Source: an uncultured beta proteobacterium
Lineage (GTDB): Bacteria > Pseudomonadota > Gammaproteobacteria > Burkholderiales > Burkholderiaceae_A
Reading direction: 5' to 3'
Length of the DNA stretch: 64,000 bases
NCBI GenBank assembly: GCA_902625535.1
Contig: CACOBT010000005.1
Coordinates: forward strand, 54,836 to 118,835
The number at the start of each line of letters is the position of its first letter. Position 1 is the stretch's first letter. A model generated the notes under the pieces. That model was not told the DNA's origin, ran no database searches, and saw nothing but the letters and a program-made list of their open reading frames with translations. The position numbers were made by a program, and so were the translations under genes. Positions 42,091 to 51,319 of the stretch are shown here, one piece after another.

Positions 42091-42655
42091 TTCTAGCCCC
42101 TAGTACATATCCTAGCCTTCTTTCCTCAGTTGACAAGCCAGACTCTTTTTTTTGAGTTGAAGAAACATGAGATGCTCCATAGGGAGTACCACCAGTCTTC
42201 GTTTCAGATAAGCTCGGTTCGGTATATGGAATCCCTGATAAAAGCATACCGTGGTGGAATAACGGTAACATCATGCTTAGCAGTGTGGTTTCCTGACCAC
42301 CATGTAGACTCCCCGTACTGGTAAATACGGCGCCCGGTTTTCCTACCAATTCGCCAGAGATCCACAAATCAAGAGTTTGATCAATAAAATACTTTAGTTC
42401 CGCAGCCATGTTCCCAAAGCGAGTGGGGGACCCGAGAATCAAACCGTGACAGTTTATGATATCTTTCTTGTTTATTATTTGGATTTTTTCATACTTTTCA
42501 TTCAATCGCTGTTGAACGCTACGATTCTTTAACTCATCAACTCTTCGCAACCTTGATTCTACCCCGCTAACTGAGCCGATACCCTTACAAATCTCTTCGG
42601 CTAACTGAAGAGTGCCCCCTTTCTTGGAATAAATGAGTACGACCACGTTAATCAT
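42062..42655 (-). CDS. wrbA: WrbA-type NAD(P)H:quinone oxidoreductase
   Basis: Flavodoxin-like FMN enzyme reducing quinones by two electrons. The 197 residues show the FMN-binding start VVLIYSKKGGTLQLAEEI, GLILGSPTRFGNMAAELKYFIDQT, KPGAVFTSTGSLHGGQETTLLS and the WrbA-type GTPYGASHVS. The gene precedes and overlaps the DUF2069 gene, forming a two-gene unit. Confidence 0.9.
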   Translation of the reverse strand: MINVVVLIYSKKGGTLQLAEEICKGIGSVSGVESRLRRVDELKNRSVQQRLNEKYEKIQIINKKDIINCHGLILGSPTRFGNMAAELKYFIDQTLDLWISGELVGKPGAVFTSTGSLHGGQETTLLSMMLPLFHHGMLLSGIPYTEPSLSETKTGGTPYGASHVSSTQKKESGLSTEERRLGYVLGARIAKIANKLS

Positions 42656-42680
42656 AATGAATAAAAATTTATTTTTGCAA

Positions 42681-42709
42681 TTGGAGTGTTGGCTCCGCTA
42701 GGTTAGAAT
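42681..42709 (+). promoter_or_regulatory. Putative sigma-70 promoter for CBS-surE-pcm-nlpD
   Basis: TTGGAG (-35) and TAGAAT (-10) separated by exactly 17 nt, ending 36 nt before the CBS gene ATG. Moderate match only. Confidence 0.4.
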
Positions 42710-42745
42710 AAACTCTTATCTACCGAAAAAACAAGAGTATTTGAA

Positions 42746-43231
42746 ATGAAAGTGTCCAACATTCTGGATTTACAAAAAAAATCACTTGTTACTCTCCCTC
42801 CTAAAAGTCTCTTGTCGGATGCTGTTATTTTGATGTCGGAAAAAGATATTGGTTCGGTAGTAATAGTTGAGAGAGGCGATGAATTAGTCGGGATATTGAC
42901 TTTTCGTGAAGTTATTCAAGTATTAGCAAAGCGCCAGATTGAAAATCGTTCCGGGAAAACACCCACCATGTCTGAGATAATGGTTGATGAGGTAATGAAT
43001 CGAGATCCTACGGTTACAGATAAAGACATGCAGATTGATGCGCTTCGAAGGTTGATGAATGATTGTGGGGAGAGATATCTTCCTTGCGTGGAAGGTAACA
43101 AGGTTCTTGGAGTGGTTTCATTCCACGATGTGGCAAGGGCGATGCTAAGAGCTTCCGATTTTGAAAATAAAATGTTGAAAGCTTACATACAAGATTGGCC
43201 AGAGGATTCGTCTTCTGGAGAGAAAAAGTAA
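42746..43231 (+). CDS. CBS-domain-pair protein
   Basis: A 161-residue cytoplasmic protein made of two CBS motifs: the first at about 12-65 (LLSDAVILMSEKDIGSVVIVE ... LVGILTFREVIQVL), the second at about 85-140 (VMNRDPTVTDKDMQIDALRRLM ... VLGVVSFHDVARAML). CBS pairs usually bind adenine nucleotides and sense energy charge. No attached catalytic domain. It precedes surE by 12 nt, so likely shares its transcript. Confidence 0.85.
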   Translation: MKVSNILDLQKKSLVTLPPKSLLSDAVILMSEKDIGSVVIVERGDELVGILTFREVIQVLAKRQIENRSGKTPTMSEIMVDEVMNRDPTVTDKDMQIDALRRLMNDCGERYLPCVEGNKVLGVVSFHDVARAMLRASDFENKMLKAYIQDWPEDSSSGEKK

Positions 43232-43243
43232 CTTTGAAAAATA

Positions 43244-43993
43244 ATGGATATTTTGGTCACTAATGACGACGGTTACAGCTCGCCTGGCTTAGCCAATCTT
43301 GCAGTTTCTATGCAAGCTTTCGGGGATGTCCACGTTATTGCTCCAAAAGATGATCAGAGTGGTTCTGGTTGTGCTATCACCCTTGACAGGCCATTGCGAG
43401 TTGGAAAGGCAGAAAGCGGCTTCACTTTTGTGAACGGGACGCCAGTGGATTGTGTGAATTTAGGAGTTACAACACTTTTGAAAAAAAAACCTAGTCTTAT
43501 TGTCTCCGGTATAAATAACGGAAGAAATATTGGAGAGGATGTACATTATTCTGGGACCGTAGGAGCGGCTATAGAGGGGTTTCTTCACGGGATTACGTCC
43601 TTTGCTTTCTCGTTAGACTCTTTTAGTTTTGATAACTTAAAGACTGCTAAATTCTTCGTAGAAAAAATAGTTCAGGCATTTATAAACGAGCCGCTTGCAA
43701 ATCCGACTTTGCTTAATATTAATATCCCAAATGTAAAGTCGCCGGAAGTGAAAGGAATTGTTTTGTGTAGACCTGGTAGTAGGGCTGCGTCAAAACCGGC
43801 GGTAGAGGCTGTGTCACCTAAAGGCGAAAAAGTTTATTGGGTTGGAGCTAGTGGCGACTTTTTTGATGTCGGGGAAGGTACGGATTACAAGGCACTAGCG
43901 GAAAACATGGTTTCGATAACAGAGCTATCAACTGGAATGTATAAATCAAAATCGGCGGAGAAAATAGAATCTTGGGTGCGAAAGATAAAATAA
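43244..43993 (+). CDS. surE: 5'/3'-nucleotidase SurE
   Basis: Metal-dependent stationary-phase survival phosphatase acting on nucleoside monophosphates. The 249 residues open with the metal-site motif LVTNDDGYSSPGLANL. They continue with VIAPKDDQSGSG, a nucleotide-binding GTPVDCVNLG, and VSGINNGRNIGEDVHYSGTVGAA. The 3' end overlaps the start of pcm by 22 nt. Classic surE-pcm-nlpD order. Confidence 0.96.
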   Translation: MDILVTNDDGYSSPGLANLAVSMQAFGDVHVIAPKDDQSGSGCAITLDRPLRVGKAESGFTFVNGTPVDCVNLGVTTLLKKKPSLIVSGINNGRNIGEDVHYSGTVGAAIEGFLHGITSFAFSLDSFSFDNLKTAKFFVEKIVQAFINEPLANPTLLNINIPNVKSPEVKGIVLCRPGSRAASKPAVEAVSPKGEKVYWVGASGDFFDVGEGTDYKALAENMVSITELSTGMYKSKSAEKIESWVRKIK

Positions 43994-44775
43994 GCCGGGC
44001 AATATTAGCAAAAGAAAATCCCACTCTTTTGCCGAGATGGGGCGCCCGTGCGCTAATTGAGCCGGAAGCAGAAAAAGAAAAGTCTTCATCGAACCCAGGT
44101 TTAGCCAGCCATACGCTTCGGAAAAAATTGATTGGTCGATTGAAAAAACGTGGGATAGTTGATGAGATTGTTATCGATGCCATCGGGTCCGTGGCACGTC
44201 ATCAATTTGTCGACTCGGCTTTAGCAAGTATGGCTTATGAGGATGTTGCGCTTCCTATCGGATTTGGGCAGACTATATCTCAGCCATTCGTTGTTGCAAA
44301 AACAATCAGCATTGTTAGGGAACTTCTCTCTAAAACTAGGTCCAGAGAGGAATTAGTACAGCAGAATATTTTAGAGGTTGGATGCGGTAGTGGTTATCAA
44401 GCATCAATACTTTTGGAATGTTTTGGAAGCGTGACAAGTGTTGAACGAATTTATCCACTATACAAAAAAGCGTTGCAAAATTGTGATCAATATATTGGCC
44501 AGGGGAAACTACAAATAAATTTTTTTGATGGGAAATGCGGCTTTACTGATGGAGCTCCATATGACGCAATTTTCTTTTCGGCATCGTTGGAAAAATTTCC
44601 GAATCAGCTGATAAATCAAGTTAAAGATGGCGGGGTCGTTTTATCTCCTACCGGCAAGGGGTTGCAGTATTTGTTGGCTGGAACTAAGGAATCCTCTTCA
44701 TGCAGTTCATTTTCAATTAGTAGGTACGATGTGGTATCTTATGTGCCAATACTGGAGGGGTTGGAAAGATCATAG
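43972..44775 (+). CDS. pcm: Protein-L-isoaspartate O-methyltransferase
   Basis: SAM-dependent repair of isoaspartyl residues in aged proteins. The start is TTG 43972, inside surE. The conserved enzyme begins at about residue 45 (LRKKLIGRLKKRGI); the preceding ~45 residues (SRAILAKENPTLLPRWG) are an extension that may be real or may indicate a later start. Motifs: FVDSALASMAYEDVALPIGFGQTISQPFVVAK (in part), SAM site ILEVGCGSGYQASIL, and the post-I region VTSVERIYPLYKKA. Lies between surE and nlpD. Confidence 0.92.
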   Translation: MGAKDKISRAILAKENPTLLPRWGARALIEPEAEKEKSSSNPGLASHTLRKKLIGRLKKRGIVDEIVIDAIGSVARHQFVDSALASMAYEDVALPIGFGQTISQPFVVAKTISIVRELLSKTRSREELVQQNILEVGCGSGYQASILLECFGSVTSVERIYPLYKKALQNCDQYIGQGKLQINFFDGKCGFTDGAPYDAIFFSASLEKFPNQLINQVKDGGVVLSPTGKGLQYLLAGTKESSSCSSFSISRYDVVSYVPILEGLERS

Positions 44776-44777
44776 GT

Positions 44778-45614
44778 ATGAATAATAAGTTTTTTGTCTT
44801 TATTAGCGGTGTTTCCTGTGTTTGTGCATTTGTAGGTTGTACCATGCCTAGGCCGGCACCTGTTGAATCTAGAACTGTAGAAATTGAAAAAAAACCATCT
44901 GAGGCCTATCTCAAAAGAAACAGGAATTTAGTTGACGGTACATTTTATATTGTTCGCAAGGGAGATACCCTTTATGGAATAGCGCTCGCCTTTGGACAGA
45001 ATTGGCGCGACATAGCTTTATGGAATAATTTGAGTGATCCTGACAAAATAAAAACAGGCGAAAAGCTTCGAGTATTACCAAGTTCCAAGAATAACGCCGC
45101 AGTATCGATACCTTTGAGATCAGCTGCCATAGAGACTCCAAAGGCAGATTCGGGTTCAAATATAGCAGGTAGTGCGGATAACGCCAATGGTTCCTTACCC
45201 GATACTGAAATCGCTAATGAGGATGGTCGTGATGAAGCTTTCGTGACCGCTTTAGGGTGGGTTTGGCCGGCAAACGGTCAAATTACCGAGAGGTTTTCTG
45301 ACTCAAATAGTAAAGGCATTTCGATTGCTGGAGCTACGGGAGAAGATATTTTCGCCGTTAGCGGTGGGAAGGTAGTGTATAGTGGAAACGGTCTGCGAGG
45401 ATATGGAAACCTAATAATCATTAAGCACCCAGACGAATTTATTACCGCTTACGCACACAATAAAAGTATCCTCGTTAAAGAGGGTGAGAATGTCGACAAG
45501 GGGCAGAAAATAGCTGAAATGGGGATGTCTGAAACTGATTCGCCTAAGCTTTTGTTTGAAGTTAGGAAGGGCGGAAAACCGCTCGACCCCCTCCTCTACT
45601 TACCCGCCCGCTGA
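44778..45614 (+). CDS. nlpD: NlpD-type lipoprotein, LysM plus degenerate LytM domain
   Basis: Outer-membrane lipoprotein that activates septal amidase AmiC in gammaproteobacteria. The lipobox FVGC gives lipidation at Cys ~21. The LysM domain at ~53-97 reads YIVRKGDTLYGIALAFGQNWRDIALWN. The C-terminal LytM domain at ~160-278 (GISIAGATGEDIFAVSGGKVVYSG ... GYGNLIIIKHPDEFITAYAHN) lacks the zinc-ligand HxxD pattern at GISIAG and so should be inactive as a peptidase, as expected for NlpD. It starts 2 nt after pcm. rpoS, the usual next gene, is absent here. Confidence 0.92.
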   Translation: MNNKFFVFISGVSCVCAFVGCTMPRPAPVESRTVEIEKKPSEAYLKRNRNLVDGTFYIVRKGDTLYGIALAFGQNWRDIALWNNLSDPDKIKTGEKLRVLPSSKNNAAVSIPLRSAAIETPKADSGSNIAGSADNANGSLPDTEIANEDGRDEAFVTALGWVWPANGQITERFSDSNSKGISIAGATGEDIFAVSGGKVVYSGNGLRGYGNLIIIKHPDEFITAYAHNKSILVKEGENVDKGQKIAEMGMSETDSPKLLFEVRKGGKPLDPLLYLPAR

Positions 45615-45680
45615 CGTTTAGATTATTTAAAAAAACACTAAAAGTTACTGCGGTTGTTTTTTTGCCCAAAAACAAAGTTA

Positions 45681-45723
45681 GGCGTCGAACCGCGCTAGTT
45701 GCTGCTCGACGCCGCATGCAACG
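45681..45723 (-). terminator. Hairpin, likely terminator of yccA
   Basis: Inverted repeat GGCGTCGA/TCGACGCC with a 17-nt loop, 4 nt beyond the yccA stop. On the minus strand it is followed by a T-rich stretch (CTTTGTTTTTG) after four bases. The long loop lowers confidence. Convergent nlpD could also use the region. Confidence 0.42.
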
Positions 45724-45727
45724 AAAA

Positions 45728-46426
45728 TTATTCTCTATCGCCCCCAAAAAATGCCATAAGCAAAAATAGCAGGTTACTGAAAATGTTGTAGACACTCAAA
45801 TAGACTGCTAGTGTGGCACTTACGTAGTTAGTTTCACCGCCGTTTACTATACGTTGAAGATCATAGAGGAGAAACAGAGAGAAAATTGCTGTGGCCAGGA
45901 GTGATATGGTTAACATTAATGCCGGCATCTGGAGCCAGATGTTGGCAATTGATGCAACTATCAGCAATATCATACCAATAAACAGAAATTTACCCATCGG
46001 CGCAAGGTCTCTTTTTATGGTTGTAGATAAAACAGACATACCAAAAAATATTCCACCCGTACCCGCTGCCGCTAAGCCTATTAACTGAGCTCCATTTTGC
46101 ATACCTAATGCAAAACCTACTAGCCTGGATAGCATGAGCCCCATAAAAAACGTAAATCCTAAAAGCAGATAAACCCCGATTTGGCTATTTTTAAATTTTT
46201 CAATTGCGTAAAAAAATCCAAATGCGATCCCTAAAAACAACAACATGCTTATGAGAGGACTGCCCGCAAACAGAGAGAATCCGCTCTTAATTCCTAACCA
46301 TGCTCCGGCAACGGTCGGTATCATGGAGGCCGACAGTAGCATGTACGTGTTCTTCAATACTTTATTCTTAACCGCGACTGTTTCAGCGTTTCCAGTCGAT
46401 CTGAGTTGACTCATGTCAGGTATCAT
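45728..46426 (-). CDS. yccA: Bax inhibitor-1/YccA-family membrane protein
   Basis: Seven-helix inner-membrane protein; E. coli YccA is a substrate and modulator of the FtsH protease. The 232 residues contain KVLKNTYMLLSASMIPTVAGAWLG at the start and a run of six further hydrophobic segments, including QLIGLAAAGTGGIFFGMSVLS and the end LYDLQRIVNGGETNYVSATLAVYLSVYNIFSNLL (in part), with the conserved acidic residue of the family. A clear Shine-Dalgarno (AAGGAG) supports ATG 46426. The FtsH regulators hflK/hflC lie further along the window. Confidence 0.9.
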   Translation of the reverse strand: MIPDMSQLRSTGNAETVAVKNKVLKNTYMLLSASMIPTVAGAWLGIKSGFSLFAGSPLISMLLFLGIAFGFFYAIEKFKNSQIGVYLLLGFTFFMGLMLSRLVGFALGMQNGAQLIGLAAAGTGGIFFGMSVLSTTIKRDLAPMGKFLFIGMILLIVASIANIWLQMPALMLTISLLATAIFSLFLLYDLQRIVNGGETNYVSATLAVYLSVYNIFSNLLFLLMAFFGGDRE

Positions 46427-46503
46427 TGACTTCTCCTTACATTATTTATTGATTTAAGACAAGCCTTATTTCTAAAGGTTTCCTAATAGTCGTATGATTA
46501 CAT

Positions 46504-46509
46504 TATAAT
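46504..46509 (+). promoter_or_regulatory. Possible -10 element upstream of ndk
   Basis: TATAAT 74 nt before the ndk ATG; the -35 region at 17-nt spacing is a poor match. Confidence 0.3.
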
Positions 46510-46583
46510 TTGATGTCTGTAAAGGTTTTGCGGAACTAAATAATTTAAATAAGAGTGAAATTTTAACAAAGGTGTAAATACAC

Positions 46584-46994
46584 ATGAATTTAGAAAAAAC
46601 GTTGTCTATTATTAAGCCAGATGCAGTTCAAAACAATGTAATTGGGGAAATCTACACTAGGTTTGAAAAAAATGGGTTAAAGATAGTGGCCGCCAGGATG
46701 CTGTCTCTTACGACTGAACAAGCAGAGTCCTTCTATAAAATTCATCGTGAGAGACCTTTTTTTAACGCTTTGGTAGAGTTTATGACTTCTGGACCCGTAA
46801 TGGTGACAGTTTTAGAGGGTGAGAATGCTGTTCAAAAAAACCGGAACCTTATGGGGGCTACTGATCCGAAGGAAGCAGAAAAAGGCACTATCAGAGCTGA
46901 TTTCGCAACCAGTATTGATGCAAACGCAGTTCACGGCTCTGACGGCTTAGATACGGCAAAATACGAGATAGAATTTTTTTTCCCGGGGTTCTAA
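46584..46994 (+). CDS. ndk: Nucleoside diphosphate kinase
   Basis: Balances NTP pools by phosphate transfer through a histidine. The 136 residues show [20 protein letters not shown], the active-site His in NAVHGSDG, and [19 protein letters not shown]. Slightly shorter than the E. coli enzyme (143). It heads the run ndk-rlmN-ispG-hisS-yfgM-bamB-der. Confidence 0.97.
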   Translation: MNLEKTLSIIKPDAVQNNVIGEIYTRFEKNGLKIVAARMLSLTTEQAESFYKIHRERPFFNALVEFMTSGPVMVTVLEGENAVQKNRNLMGATDPKEAEKGTIRADFATSIDANAVHGSDGLDTAKYEIEFFFPGF

Positions 46995-47018
46995 ACTTTT
47001 TAAGGGGTAATTTCGGTA

Positions 47019-48098
47019 ATGAATTTGTTGGATTTTACTAAACCAGAGCTTGAACGGTTATTCATGGAAAATGGCCAACCCAAATTTAGAGCTCTTCAGG
47101 TATTAAAATGGCTACACCAAAAGGGAGTCCGCGATTTTTCCAAAATGACTGATTTGAAAGCGTCTTTCAGAGAGTTTTTAAGCCGAGAACTTGAAATTCG
47201 CATTCCTGAAGTAATTCAATCGACAAAATCTTCAGATGGTTCTGTAAAGTGGTTATTTAAGCTCGACAACGGGGAGGTTATAGAGTCTGTCGTTATACCT
47301 GAAGGTCATAGGGTCACTGCCTGTGTGTCGTCTCAAGTAGGATGTGCGATTGACTGCTCCTTTTGTGCGACGGGTAACCAGGGTTTTTCGAGAAATTTGA
47401 CTTTAGGGGAAATGCTAGGGCAAATGTGGGCAATAAATTTTCTCTCAAATGTCGGTGACGTTACAAACGTAGTGCTGATGGGGATGGGAGAGCCATTGCT
47501 AAATTATAAGAATTTGAAAGAATTCTTAAAATTTATGCTTATGGATCATGCGTACGGATTGTCTCGCAGAAAAGTAACCGTCTCGACTTCCGGTATTGTT
47601 CCTTTTATTGAAAAACTTAAAGTTGATTGTCCAGTTTCACTAGCAATCTCACTTCACTCGGGGAATAACGAACTGAGAAACCAATTAGTCCCTATAAATA
47701 GAAAATACCCTTTGGAACAGCTCATGACCGCATGTAACGGTTACCAGGAAAGCGCTCCTAGGAAATTTATCACTTTTGAGATAGTCCTCCTTGATGGAGT
47801 CAACGATTCGATTCAAGACGCTTTTGCAATATCTGAATTAATGAGCGATTATGGAATCAATGCGAAATTTAATCTCATTCCTTACAATCCGTTTAATGGT
47901 GGTATTTACAGGAAACCATCTGAGAAGCGAATAAAGGGTTTTCAAATGAAATTGCAAGAGAAAGGCTATGTTTCAACGGTTAGAAAAACACGCGGGGATG
48001 ACGTGCAAGGCGCTTGTGGGCAATTAGCTGGAGTAGTAAACAATAGGATTTCAAAGGCAGTCTCCAGCGAAAAGACTAAAATTGCGAGGGTGTTGTGA
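47019..48098 (+). CDS. rlmN: Dual-specificity RNA methyltransferase RlmN
   Basis: Radical-SAM enzyme methylating C2 of A2503 in 23S rRNA and A37 in some tRNAs. The 359 residues carry the cluster motif [32 protein letters not shown], and the C-terminal catalytic Cys in [11 protein letters not shown]. Overlaps ispG by 4 nt (GTGA). rodZ and the pilW/pilF gene that sit between rlmN and ispG in many gammaproteobacteria are missing. Confidence 0.97.
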   Translation: MNLLDFTKPELERLFMENGQPKFRALQVLKWLHQKGVRDFSKMTDLKASFREFLSRELEIRIPEVIQSTKSSDGSVKWLFKLDNGEVIESVVIPEGHRVTACVSSQVGCAIDCSFCATGNQGFSRNLTLGEMLGQMWAINFLSNVGDVTNVVLMGMGEPLLNYKNLKEFLKFMLMDHAYGLSRRKVTVSTSGIVPFIEKLKVDCPVSLAISLHSGNNELRNQLVPINRKYPLEQLMTACNGYQESAPRKFITFEIVLLDGVNDSIQDAFAISELMSDYGINAKFNLIPYNPFNGGIYRKPSEKRIKGFQMKLQEKGYVSTVRKTRGDDVQGACGQLAGVVNNRISKAVSSEKTKIARVL

Positions 48099-49348
48099 GT
48101 TCCCGGCTAAAGCGGGAAAGAAACCACGTCCAGGTAAGCTGGCTAAACAATAGAGTGAATTTAGGTGGAGGCAACCCTGTAGTTGTGCAAAGCATGACAA
48201 ATACGGACACGTCTGATGTTATCAAAACATCTATTCAAATTAAAGACTTAGCCGATGCTGGTTCAGAGTTGGTTCGCATAACCGTAAACAGTAAGGAGGC
48301 AGCGAAAGCAGTACCCGATATTCGAAATCAGTTAGATCGAATGAATTGTAATATCCCGCTTATTGGAGATTTTCATTTTAATGGACATAAGCTTTTGAGG
48401 GACTTTCCGGGGTGTGCAGAATCTCTTTCAAAATTTAGAATCAATCCTGGAAACATCGGGAGAGGGGAAAAAAAGGATACTCATTTTGCAGAAATGATCG
48501 AAATAGCAATGCGTCTAGATAAGCCCATCCGCATAGGGGTTAACTGGGGAAGTTTAGACCAAGAGTTGCTGGCCAAACGAATGGATTACAATGCTTCACT
48601 CAAGAATCCAAAAACTCCTGATCTAGTCATGAGGGAAACACTTGTTGAATCGGCGCTTGGAAGCGCTCGAAAAGCTCAGCAGTTGGGTATGGGTAAAAAT
48701 AAAATAGTAGTTTCGGCTAAAGTTTCGAAATTGCAAGACCTCGTAACAGTTTACAAAGAATTATATAAGACATCAGATTTTCCTTTGCACGTTGGTTTAA
48801 CAGAGGCAGGACTGGGTATTAAAGGTATAGTCTCCTCCGCTTCTGCGTTATCGATTTTGTTGAACTATGGTATTGGTGACACTATCCGGGTTTCTTTGAC
48901 TCCGCAGCCAGGGGGAGATAGAAGAGAGGAAGTTTACGTTGCTCAGCAAATTTTACAGTCACTGGGAGTAAGGGCGTTCTCCCCGGAGGTTATCGCGTGT
49001 CCAGGATGTGGGAGAACTACATCTACTTTTTTTCAGGAATTGGCGGAGAACGTTCAATCTTATGTTCGAACCAGCATGAAAGATTGGTCGGTTAAATACC
49101 CAGGCTGTGAAAATTTAAACATTGCGGTGATGGGTTGCGTAGTAAATGGACCAGGCGAAAGCGAACAGGCTGATATAGGAATAAGTTTGCCTGGCACCGG
49201 CGAGCAGCCAGTTGCCCCGGTATTTATTGATGGAAAACGTGGCCCAACGTTAAAGGGTGAAAACATAATAAACGATTTCAAGGATCTCATTGGTCAATAT
49301 GTGAAGCAACGTTATGGCAAGTTAGATTCAAAAACAGGAAAGGATTAA
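48095..49348 (+). CDS. ispG: 4-hydroxy-3-methylbut-2-enyl-diphosphate synthase IspG
   Basis: Iron-sulfur enzyme of the MEP isoprenoid pathway, converting MEcPP to HMBPP. Start GTG overlaps the rlmN stop. Features: [51 protein letters not shown], cluster cysteines in [10 protein letters not shown], and [12 protein letters not shown]. At 417 residues it is the longer form compared with E. coli (372). Next to hisS, as is usual. Confidence 0.96.
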   Translation: MSSRLKRERNHVQVSWLNNRVNLGGGNPVVVQSMTNTDTSDVIKTSIQIKDLADAGSELVRITVNSKEAAKAVPDIRNQLDRMNCNIPLIGDFHFNGHKLLRDFPGCAESLSKFRINPGNIGRGEKKDTHFAEMIEIAMRLDKPIRIGVNWGSLDQELLAKRMDYNASLKNPKTPDLVMRETLVESALGSARKAQQLGMGKNKIVVSAKVSKLQDLVTVYKELYKTSDFPLHVGLTEAGLGIKGIVSSASALSILLNYGIGDTIRVSLTPQPGGDRREEVYVAQQILQSLGVRAFSPEVIACPGCGRTTSTFFQELAENVQSYVRTSMKDWSVKYPGCENLNIAVMGCVVNGPGESEQADIGISLPGTGEQPVAPVFIDGKRGPTLKGENIINDFKDLIGQYVKQRYGKLDSKTGKD

Positions 49349-49354
49349 CCGCTG

Positions 49355-50659
49355 TTGGAAAAGATTTCGGCTATCAGAGGAATGAATGATTTGCTACCCC
49401 AAAAGCTGCGGATTTGGAGGGATTTAGAAAAAAAAATTTCTTCAGTTTTTTGTAGTTACGGTTTTGAGGAGATTCGAACGCCGGTTCTTGAGAGAACGGA
49501 ACTTTTTCTGAGAGGATTGGGAGCAGTTACTGATATTGTGGAGAAAGAGATGTATTCTTTCGAAGATCATTTGAATGGTAAGAAATACAGCTTGAGACCA
49601 GAAAATACAGCTGCCGTCGTTAGAGCGTCAGTGCAACACAATTTAACTTATAACGAACCAAAAAAACTCTGGTACTACGGGCCAATGTTTCGTCATGAGA
49701 GACCTCAGGCGGGTCGATATCGGCAGTTTTTCCAATTTGGAGTTGAGATGCTAGGATATGACGGATTTGAGTCCGAAGCCGAATTAATTCTTATGTGTAA
49801 AGCCGTGTGGCAGGCAATCGGTTTAAGTGGTAATCTACAACCAGTTTTGAAGATAAATTCGATAGGAACTTCTGAGGAACGGACTCTGTATGTGAAAGCT
49901 CTGGGGGAATTCTTCGAGAGACATATTGACGTTTTGGATGATGAAAATTTAAAAAGATTGAAAAAAAATCCCTTAAGAATTTTAGATTCAAAAAATGAAA
50001 ATCTGGATACATTGAAAAACGAGGCGCCAAAAATTTCATCCTTTTTGGGAAAATCTTCAAAAGCACATTTTGAAAATTTGTTATCTTTATTAGACAGTTA
50101 TTCAATACCCTATGAGGTAGACCTCAAACTGGTGAGAGGATTGGATTACTACAGTTCGACAGTTTTTGAGTGGAAAGCGAGCGCACTAGGTGCTCAGGAC
50201 ACTGTTTGTGGGGGAGGTAGATATGATGCTTTGGTGCCGTTATTGGGTGGGTCGCAGCAGGGAGCCTGCGGATTCGCGATCGGTATGGAGCGTCTAGCCG
50301 AGATCCTTGAGACGGAATACGGTAACAAGGAAGGTTGTTTTCTAGATCTTTATTGTGCCCATACGAGTCAAGCTGCAAAAATGATGGCCATAGAATTAGC
50401 GGAACGGGTTAGAAAAGAAGGAATCTCGGTCAGAGTGGATTTAACTCAATCGAGTTTGAAAGCGCAGGTAAGAAGAGCGTTTAGAAATAGAGCCCAATTC
50501 TTAGCGATTTTCGGTGAAGAAGAAATGAAAGCTCAGCACGTTAACGTGAGATGGTTGAATAATGAGGAAAGAGAAGGTCAACAAAGAAAGATGCCGTTTG
50601 GAGAGTTGGCTGAATTTTTACTTAAGAATAAACATAACGATGGGAACCTTTACCAATGA
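49355..50659 (+). CDS. hisS: Histidyl-tRNA synthetase
   Basis: Charges tRNA-His. Starts with TTG at 49355 (MEKISAIRGMNDLLP). Class II motifs: motif 1 around FEEIRTPVLERTELFLRG, motif 2 PMFRHERPQAGRYRQFFQFGVEM (in part), HisRS signatures LVRGLDYYSSTVFE and GGGRYDALV, and motif 3 GFAIGMERL. The C-terminal anticodon domain (SVRVDLTQSSLKAQVRRAFR) is complete at 434 residues. The stop overlaps the next start by 4 nt. HisZ, its catalytically dead paralogue, is fused to PurA downstream. Confidence 0.96.
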   Translation: MEKISAIRGMNDLLPQKLRIWRDLEKKISSVFCSYGFEEIRTPVLERTELFLRGLGAVTDIVEKEMYSFEDHLNGKKYSLRPENTAAVVRASVQHNLTYNEPKKLWYYGPMFRHERPQAGRYRQFFQFGVEMLGYDGFESEAELILMCKAVWQAIGLSGNLQPVLKINSIGTSEERTLYVKALGEFFERHIDVLDDENLKRLKKNPLRILDSKNENLDTLKNEAPKISSFLGKSSKAHFENLLSLLDSYSIPYEVDLKLVRGLDYYSSTVFEWKASALGAQDTVCGGGRYDALVPLLGGSQQGACGFAIGMERLAEILETEYGNKEGCFLDLYCAHTSQAAKMMAIELAERVRKEGISVRVDLTQSSLKAQVRRAFRNRAQFLAIFGEEEMKAQHVNVRWLNNEEREGQQRKMPFGELAEFLLKNKHNDGNLYQ

Positions 50660-51315
50660 GAGAGGATTTAGAGCAACAAGAACAAATGCAAAATTTAAAA
50701 GCATTTTGGAAAGCAAACGGGAAATGGATTACCTCGATTTTAAGTCTTGTATTTATAATCGTCGCGTCCGTTAATGGATGGAAACTGTGGAATAACTACA
50801 AGAAAGAAAAAGCCTCTAATATTTTGAATAGTGTTGAAAAACAATTAGAAGCGCAGAACTTAGATGTCGCACTCCGTTTATATACGGAGATTTCTGACGA
50901 TTACTCCGACACTCTCCAGTCTGGTCTTGCTGGCCTGTTGGTCGCGAAAGCCCTTGTATCTGATGGTCAGAGCGATCAGGCAGCATCAATTTTGAAGGGG
51001 TTGACCGGAAATTCACAGGTTAAATGGCTTGCAATCATTCGACTAAGTAGTATTTTTTTGGATTTAAATCGACCCGGAGAGGTGGTTAAAATTATTCCTG
51101 AAAATATTCCGGAGCACTGGGTCGGGATTATTCTTGATAGAAGAGGAGATGCGTTTGCAACCATGGGAAATTTCGACTCTGCTAAGAAAGACTGGTCTAA
51201 AGCCTTAGATTACTATAATCAAAACGGAGGTAATCAGGATGTAACCAGATTTATCAGCAGGAAATTAGCTACGATAGAGGCGTCCTTAAACGAGCTTGAA
51301 GTAAAAAAAGATTAA
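50656..51315 (+). CDS. yfgM: YfgM-like TPR protein of the BamB/PpiD neighbourhood
   Basis: Inner-membrane protein with a periplasmic tetratricopeptide domain; E. coli YfgM associates with the SecYEG-PpiD chaperone complex. The 219 residues have a short charged N-terminus (MREDLEQQEQMQNLKAFWK), a membrane helix (WITSILSLVFIIVASVNGW) and TPR-like helices (DVALRLYTEISDDYSDTLQ; VWLAIIRL-type segments; GDAFATMGNFDSAKKDWSKAL). Position between hisS and bamB is canonical. Confidence 0.9.
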   Translation: MREDLEQQEQMQNLKAFWKANGKWITSILSLVFIIVASVNGWKLWNNYKKEKASNILNSVEKQLEAQNLDVALRLYTEISDDYSDTLQSGLAGLLVAKALVSDGQSDQAASILKGLTGNSQVKWLAIIRLSSIFLDLNRPGEVVKIIPENIPEHWVGIILDRRGDAFATMGNFDSAKKDWSKALDYYNQNGGNQDVTRFISRKLATIEASLNELEVKKD

Positions 51316-51319
51316 GCAA

